From contig JAHEWK010000003.1 of the NCBI GenBank assembly GCA_020740775.1, forward strand, positions 1,984,001 through 2,048,000: a stretch of 64,000 bases of DNA. Direction: 5' to 3'. The notes beneath the pieces are model-generated. The model had not been told where the DNA came from and did not search any database. It was given only the letters and a program-made list of their open reading frames with translations. Positions within the stretch are counted from its first letter, which is position 1. Each line of letters opens with the position of its first letter. Shown piece after piece: positions 57,576-64,000 of the stretch. Source of the DNA: Ilyonectria destructans (Eukaryota > Ascomycota > Sordariomycetes > Hypocreales > Nectriaceae). The position numbers were made by a program, and so were the translations under genes.

Positions 57576-58840
57576 TCAAACTGCTAGCTTAGCCATAGAT
57601 TCATCAACTAGAACTTCTACATCCCGGGAATCGTCTCCCAGAAGACCACCGGATGTCTTGTCGTTATCATCCTCTTCCTCATCGTCATCTTCGCTGTCAT
57701 CCTCGTCATCGTCCTCATCATCCTCTTCCCCATCTTCGACCTTGGTCTCTGCCTTCTCCCTGATAGCAGCCTCCAAATCCTTCAACATCTTCTTGGTGAA
57801 CCCAGACGCCTCAACAGAAGCGTCGAGTCTCTTGGTTCCATCTTTACCAACGCTTTTCTTGGCATTTTTGAAGAAGGGACCAGCTTCTGAGGTTACAAAA
57901 TGGAAACGCCTCTCAAAGAAGCGTTTTATGCAGTTGACGTCTCGATCAAAGTACATTTCTGCATTTTGGTGCTCCATTGACACCATTTGGGGAAAGTCGA
58001 TAATGACAGGCTCTAATACTAGAGTCTCCTCGCCCTCATCGTTTTTGGACCTGTTCTCCTTAACCAGGATGTTGAATTCGTTGAAATCGCCGTGAATTAG
58101 TCCATGCTTGGCGAGCCGGAGGATAAGGCCGATCAAGTCAGCATAGAGGGATGCTGGATCGGGCACATCTGCGATTTGGCGAAGAGGAAATGCGTCGATC
58201 AGGCTCATGACGATGGTGTGTCGAGAATGCGCGATTGGCTCTGGCACAGGGAACCCCTCTTCGCGAAGGGCTTTCATAAAGGCAAATTCCTTCATAGCAG
58301 CTAGTCTCGACAGGTACATCCACGATCCGGATGCGCCCTTCTTGAGGTAGTCTCGGTTCGACTTAACGGTTCGGAAAGAGATTCGGCCGAGTCGATGGAT
58401 CTTGAGCACCCGCTGCGTGCCTGTCTGGTCAGCAACAACCATGATGTCGCTTTCCTTGCCAACGCCAATTCGGTTTCCAACGCTGTAGACATCTTTTTTC
58501 TGGGAATGGGTATGGAGAGCGAGATAGTCGAGGCCGCCGTATGTCAGGCGGTAGCCGTCGTACTTGGCTTCCTTTACACGGGCGATTAGGCCGACTTTGG
58601 CGAGGGCGGAGATGCTCTTGTGGACGCCACTGGGGCCACCACGAAGGCGGGCAGTCCTTTCGATCAGGGTCGTAGGGACAAGTTCGTGGTTTTTGCTGCA
58701 GAGCTCGACCTGGATTTCTTGTGTTAGATGCTCATGGGCGAAACCTTGATGGACGGGATGGACGGGATGGACTTTACTGCTGTTAGAACACGCCAGTCCT
58801 CAGCGATGAGGTATCGCATGGCCTTGGTATCCAACTTCAT
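57576..58840 (-). CDS. rio2: Rio2 atypical protein kinase/ATPase (40S ribosome maturation)
   Basis: Exons 58840-58778 and 58709-57576 join across a 68-bp intron (GTAAAG donor, AATCCAG acceptor), giving 398 residues. Rio2 binds late cytoplasmic pre-40S particles and drives the final 18S rRNA processing steps. The first exon ends RVLTA and continues as VELCSKNHELVP, matching the RVLTAVE...KNHE..P start of the family, which fixes the intron. The N-terminal winged helix spans about 1-95. The RIO fold has GVGKESDI as its ATP loop (about 104-111). The catalytic loop HGDFNEFNILV has Asp at about 229, and the metal-binding IDFPQMVS has Asp at about 259. The C-terminal about 70 residues include a dense run of Asp/Glu. 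It shares a divergent promoter with rpn1. Confidence 0.95.
58748..58772. repeat. 9-bp tandem repeat GATGGACGG inside the rio2 intron
   Basis: 2.8 copies of GATGGACGG, next to the donor side of the 68-bp intron. Read directly. Confidence 0.85.
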
Positions 58841-59325
58841 GATGGGTAGGAATGTCTGGGGCTGGCTTGAAAATTGCGAAGAAATAAACCCAGTGGATGT
58901 GTTAAATTCGTCGGGGAATCATCAAGACGTGGGGTTGATCCTTGAGATGTTGTCGCATGGTGGGGTTATCCTAGAAATTTGGGCGATAAGATCTCATCGA
59001 CGATAAAGTGCCTTATCTCGGCGATTAATCGGATAACTTGCCCTAACACGTGATCGCGAGGCTGGGGCGGACCCGTTTTGCAGGCGGCAGCGCCTGGCGT
59101 AACCAGAGCTACCTGGATACAGCACAGCATCCTCGAGCTTTACCAAGCGGGCTCCATCACCTTCCACCATCGGCGACGAATACCCACGACCCCATCGCAA
59201 TCCGACATCACGATCCAAAAATACCGGCGGCCATAGTAGAGACGCCCTCTTAATACTACCTTTCGACCTTTACCTTTCCTCAATCTGTTCTGCGGAGCTG
59301 CCACAGGCGCCTAGTCGACGTCAAC
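58841..59325. promoter_or_regulatory. Divergent rio2/rpn1 promoter
   Basis: 485 bp between two ATGs. It contains GATA cores at 58985-58990 (GATAAG), 59002-59007, 59013-59017 (reverse, TTATC) and 59032-59036, a CGATTAATCG palindrome at 59022-59031, and CACGTGA at 59047-59053. No TATA box is evident. Regulatory function is inferred from motif density. Confidence 0.55.
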
Positions 59326-62201
59326 ATGGCTCAGGACAGCGAACTGCCCAAGGCGGCCGACAAGGGCAAGGGCAAGGCCGTCGATGATGCGAAGAAGGAC
59401 AAGACCTTGGCAAATGGGAAGAAGGAAGATGACAAGGTTGAGGGTATGGGTATCCAGCTGCATTCGTGATGCGACCTGTTACTGACCGTCACCTAGCTGC
59501 TGAGGAAGAGCTCAACGAGGAGGATCAGCAACTCAAGAACGAACTCGACATGATGGTTGAGCGCTTGACAGTGAGTAGCACCGGAGTAAGGCAACGATTC
59601 GCACCCGGGCACATATCTAACTGCGACCAGGAGTCAAACAAGGATCTCTACAAGCCCGCCCTGGAAGCGATGAAGACCTCCATTAAGACCTCGACGTCAT
59701 CCATGACCGCAGTACCGAAGCCGTTGAAGTTCCTGCGACCACACTACGAGCCGTTGATCAAGCTTTACGATGAGTGGCCAGAGGGTGACGACAAGACCTC
59801 GCTCGCGGATGTTCTCTCCGTCATCGGCATGACGTTCTCGGACGAGGATAGACAAGACACCCTTAAGTACCGACTTCTGGCGCCGACGTCTGATATCAGC
59901 TCTTGGGGACACGAGTATGTTCGACATTTGGCGCTGGAGATTGGTGAAGTGTATGGCAAGCGAATCACAATAGACGAGCCCACGAAGGACTTGGTTGACC
60001 TCGCCATGATATTAATTCCCCTCTTCCTCAAGAGCAACGCCGAGGCTGATGCCGTGGACCTCATGAGCGAGCTGGAGATCATCGAGGAGATCCCCAAGTT
60101 TGTCGACGAGAACACCTACGCGAGAGTGTGTCTATACATGTCCAGCATGGTCAACCTTCTCACTTACCCCGACAACGAGAACTTCCTCAAGACGGCGCAC
60201 GACATCTATATCGAGTACAAGCAGTTTGCCCAGGCGATGGTTCTTGCTATTCGACTCCATGACGTCGACCTGATCAAGGCCGACTTCGATAAGGCTGAGG
60301 ACCCCGCCCTGAAGAAGCAGCTGGCATTCTTGATCGCCCGCCAACGGATAGTCTTGGAGCTTCCTGGTGATTCGGAGGAGGAGCAGGAAACATCCGAGTG
60401 CCTTTCCAACCTGAAGCTATCCGAGCACTTCAAGGCCCTCGGCAAAGAGCTCAACATTCTAGACCCCAAGACCACCGAGGATATCTACAAGAGCCATCTT
60501 GAGAGCAGCCGTGTTGCAGGGATGACCAACCTGGACTCCGCCCGTCATAACCTTGCCGCTGCATTCGTCAACGCGTTTGTCAACGCTGGATTTGGTAACG
60601 ACAAGATGATGCTGGTGGATGGCGAGAAGGAGACTTGGGTGTGGAAGACCAAAGCTGATGGTATGATGTCGACCGTTGCCTCTATGGGTACTCTTCTCCT
60701 TTGGGATATCGAGAACGGACTGGACAAGATCGACAGATACACCTACTCTTCCGAGCCCGAGATCTCGGCTGGTGCTATGCTTGCTATTGGCATCATGAAC
60801 TCAGGCGTTCAGATCGATTCAGAGCCTGCCCTTGCTCTGCTAGGCGACTCCGACAAGTTGCACCATACTAACCCCCTTATCCGAACGGCTTGCATCATGG
60901 GCCTGGGCCTATCCTACGCTGGCTCCAACAAAGAGGATGTCCTTGAGCTGCTACTGCCCATCATCTCTGACTCGACTCAGGACATGCAGATCTCGGCTAT
61001 GGCAGCGTTGTCTTGCGGTCTCATCTTTGTTGGCTCTTCTCACCCCGAAGTCAGCGAGGCCATCATCACTACCTTGATGGACGATGACCGAAAGAGCCAA
61101 TTGACCGACAAGTGGACACGATTTCTGGCTCTGGGCCTGGGTCTTCTTTTCTTCGGGCGACAAGAAGAGGTCGATGTTATCCTGGAGACACTCAAGGCCA
61201 TTGACCACCCCATGGCTAAGGCCACTGCTGTCCTCGCTGAGATTTGCGCCTGGGCCGGTACCGGTGCTGTGTTGAAGATTCAGGAACTCCTACATATCTG
61301 CAACGAGCACCAGGAGGAATCTGATGAGAAGAAGGGAGACGAGCTTCTCCAGGCTTATGCCGTCATCGGTATTGCCTTGGTGGCTATGGGCGAGGATGTT
61401 GGCCAGGAGATGGTCCTGCGCCAGTTCGGCCACCTCATGCACTACGGCGAGGCCAACATCCGCAAGGCTGTTCCCCTGGCTATGGGTCTTATCAGCCCTA
61501 GCAACCCTCAGATGAAGGTTTACGACACTCTGTCGAGATACAGTCACGACAATGACCCTGAGGTCGCCATCAACGCCATCTTCGCCATGGGTCTGCTGGG
61601 TGCTGGAACCAACAACGCTCGGTTAGCCCAGTTGCTTCGACAGCTCGCCAGCTACTACCACCGTGACCAGGACGCCTTGTTCATGGTGCGCATCGCCCAA
61701 GGTCTCCTCCACATGGGCAAGGGAACCCTGTCGATCAGCCCCTTCCACACTGATCGCCAAGTCCTATCCCGCGTCTCGGCAGCTGGCCTCCTCGCCACCA
61801 TCCTGGCCATGATCGAACCCAAGGAGTTCATCACCACCAACTCGCACTACCTCCTCTACTTCCTCGTTACCGCGATGCACCCCCGCTTCCTCGTCACTCT
61901 TGACGAGAACCACAAGCCCCTCAAGGTCAATGTTCGCGTTGGTCAGGCTGTCGACGTCGTGGGCCAAGCTGGTCGACCCAAGACCATCACTGGTTGGCAG
62001 ACTCAGAGTACCCCTGTTGTGCTTGCCTACGGTGAGCGCGCGGAGCTGGAGGATGAGGAGTACATCAGCCTCAACAGCACCCTGGAGGGTTTGGTGATTC
62101 TGCGAAAGGTAAGTCTATAACATACCTCTGACCAAATATGACTTCATGCGTAGATAATGCTAACCATTACTTAGAACCCAGAGTGGGAGGCAGAGAAATA
62201 G
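59326..62201 (+). CDS. rpn1: 26S proteasome regulatory subunit Rpn1
   Basis: Exons 59326-59443, 59497-59570, 59631-62108 and 62175-62201, giving 898 residues. Rpn1 is the large base subunit of the 19S particle that docks ubiquitin shuttle factors and the deubiquitinase Ubp6. The N-terminus is a Lys/Asp-rich tail (KAADKGKGKAVDD). The helical N-domain includes WGHEYVRHLALEIGEVYGKR. The toroid of PC repeats runs from about residue 400 to 770, with repeat hallmarks ACIMGLGLSYAGS, ALGLGLLFFGRQEE and AMGLLGAGTNNARL. The C-terminal part has HYLLYFLVTAMHPRFLVTLD. The last exon supplies only NPEWEAEK, a conserved-looking Rpn1 ending. Length equals the family norm. Confidence 0.97.
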
Positions 62202-62637
62202 ACAAAGAAAGGTCATGGGAGCGAGCGTTGGGGTTGGCCCAGGAAGGGCAGGTCACCGGTCAGACCTCGTTACACTGTATAGTAATGTGCTGTAAGCGCA
62301 ATCAAGAGGGAGGAACCAAATGCATTGATAGACGGTCAAATCGATTGCAATTTCGTGTCTTCCTTAAAAGGCTTTGCTTCTGCATGTTTCCCATCCACAA
62401 ACTAGCGCCGGCTTCCCCAACCATTCTATGTGCGAACATTGCTAGGAGATGTTTGATAACCTCGACCTGTAAAATACGATTCCTAACCATTGTTGCAGAA
62501 GTCTATTTCGTAGCCACGATGTCCCCAAGTATCCAGCTAAATCTATAATGCAGATTGCTTGCTTCCAAAAGAAAATCCATAAAAGAAATGTCCAAAACGC
62601 ATTAAATCAATCAAACACCAGAATATTCGTAAAAAGA
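62202..62637. other. Convergent 3' regions of rpn1 and the OPT transporter
   Basis: 436 bp, AT-leaning, holding both 3' UTRs. No gene or element recognised. Confidence 0.45.
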
Positions 62638-64000
62638 TCACCAAGTATCAGGACCAAAACGCTCGCCTTCTGGGACAGTGTTGTAGGCGCAGGCTTGCCA
62701 GTCGCAGCCCTCCTTGTAGACTTCTGTGCCCCACCAGTGGAATCCGTCCATCCAACCGGGATAGAGGAAGCCGAAGAAGACGACAACGATACCGAAGGCG
62801 AGACCAGAGTCGAGGGCAGCGCTAAGAGTCATGGTGTACTTGCTCCACCAAGCGTTGTGGCGGTTCTTTAGAAGATAATTGAAGACATAGCATACGACAG
62901 CCCAAACTGAGAAGTTGAGACCGGTGGCGGGAGGGATCCAGGACATGGCGCCGAAAATGACTGGGAGGTTGACCTTGCGAAGAATGCTATGGTGGTGGCG
63001 GCGGCTGTAAAGCCAGAGGGGGATGGGGAGGAGAGCGCCAAGTGGGAAGAACCAGATGAGGGAGCGGTAGATGGCCTTGGGACCGAAGAACTCGTGAGGG
63101 CCAACGACGCCCCAGAGGATGGATCCGTTGAAGTGGACGCGTGCAATGGGGCAGGTAAAGCCGTTGATAGCCTCCGAGGTGCAGATGCCTCTGATGTTGG
63201 CGAACATCCAATTCAAAACACCAATCTGGGTGAACGACGACACGAGCGTGGCGACGACCTGAACGGAAAAAAGAATGCGAGGGGGAATCTTCATGTAGTG
63301 GCCGAGCTTAAGATCGGAAGCGAACTTGATACCCTGCGCCGAGGAGATGTAGCCATACGTGACGAAGACCATGTTGGCAATAGGACGTCCCGGGAAGACG
63401 ACGCCGCAGATGAGCTGGCAAATAATGTAGATGCTGCTGTGCTGGTTCGTCACAGCCATAATGATACCGTTGGGGATAAAGAAGATGGCGCCGATGGCTA
63501 AGGCTAGTAGAAGACCGTACCATGGCAAGTGGACGGGATAGCTAAATAGAGGCATTAGGAGATGGAACAGGTAAATATATGGGGACACAGAACTCACTAT
63601 TCAACCACAAATATGCCAATGGCTGTCATGGAGAGGAAGGTGATCAAATACCAACTCAGTGGCGCATCCTTGTACCGCTTCATGAGACGGCTGTGAACAT
63701 CTTCCCGACTAATTAGCCCCTCAACGTTGGAGGTTGATGACGACATCCGCGTGTAATCGTCGTCCGTAGAGCGTCGCGATGGTGGTTGACCAGAGGCATC
63801 CGAAACTGGCTGATATTCCGGCTTCCCATCCTCACGAGCCTCCGCAAGAGCTTTTTTCCAGGTCATCCAGATATCCTGGCCGTGCCAACAAGCTGTGTGG
63901 GTCAGCAAGGCAGCAAGGCCAGCAAACTGCACACCGTAGCTAAGTACGTATGTGACTGGGAGGAATACGCGACTGTAGCTCTGATACGCCTCTCTATCGA
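62638..64000 (-). CDS. Oligopeptide transporter, OPT family (5' end outside window)
   Basis: The C-terminal about 435 residues are present, in exons from beyond 64000 to 63598 and from 63541 to 62638; the intron is 63542-63597 (GTGAGT donor, ATTTAG acceptor), and the join restores EYYPVHLPWYG. OPT carriers import tetra- and pentapeptides or glutathione-like molecules with protons across the plasma membrane. Family marks are SRVFLPVTYVLSYG, NGIIMAVTNQHSS (the NQ motif), GYISSAQGIKFASDLKLGHY, FNGSILWGVVGPHEFFG and GWMDGFHWWGTEVY near the end. About eight hydrophobic helices are visible here. A Ser/Asp-rich cytosolic loop (residues encoded about 63680-63830) separates two membrane parts. The protein ends GPDTW. 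Confidence 0.93.

Noticed and set aside
1..64000. Transposons or RIP-damaged repeats
   Set aside because: No transposase or reverse-transcriptase motifs, no terminal repeats and no strongly AT-rich blocks were seen.

Overview
This window is nuclear DNA of a filamentous ascomycete. The likely group is Sordariomycetes, perhaps Hypocreales; that is inferred from gene content and intron style, not from a search. Genes carry few, short introns (about 50-140 bp) with GT...AG ends and, in many cases, CTAAC/CTGAC-like branch sites. They encode ordinary eukaryotic housekeeping proteins, sit on both strands without operon structure, and are separated by intergenic stretches of 0.2-4.4 kb. I recognise 18 protein genes; the first and last are cut by the window edges. 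I found no convincing tRNA, rRNA, transposon or CRISPR.

Layout. 1-3061 (-): stu1/CLASP, 3' end missing. 4949-5797 (+): basic-secretory-protein-type metallopeptidase. 6021-7142 (-): uncharacterised membrane-anchored protein. 9698-9950 (-): a 65-residue two-exon protein. 11973-12969 (-): transcription-type cyclin. 14108-15595 (+): nucleoporin seh1. 16684-18191 (-): stearoyl-CoA desaturase. 21578-24686 (-): kinase-like protein. 29057-32508 (-): mitochondrial Lon protease. 33571-34080 (+): small charged coiled-coil protein. 34260-35133 (-): glutathione S-transferase. 36057-36812 (-): Rrg7-like mitochondrial protein. 37208-45157 (-): the 2550-residue morphogenesis scaffold Pag1/Tao3. 48748-51002 (+): NADPH-cytochrome P450 reductase. 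55172-57130 (+): two-RRM RNA-binding protein with a long leader. 57576-58840 (-): rio2. 59326-62201 (+): rpn1. 62638-64000 (-): OPT-family transporter, 5' end missing.

How the genes relate. There is no pathway cluster. Themes recur by chance or weakly: spindle and polarity (stu1, pag1), ER redox and lipid (desaturase, P450 reductase), mitochondrial maintenance (pim1, rrg7), ribosome and proteasome biogenesis (rio2 and rpn1 share a 485-bp divergent promoter), and peptide handling (peptidase, Lon, proteasome, OPT transporter). Exon joins were worked out by hand from splice signals, reading phase and remembered family sequences; all frames close.

I do not see a clear new biological system. The items most worth a second look are the kinase-like protein with DIN in place of DFG, the tiny two-exon protein, the peptidase that lacks a signal peptide, the GATA-rich rio2/rpn1 promoter, the multi-intron leader and triple E-box repeat of the RRM gene, and GTAC/TACCTA palindromes scattered through the gene-poor stretches.
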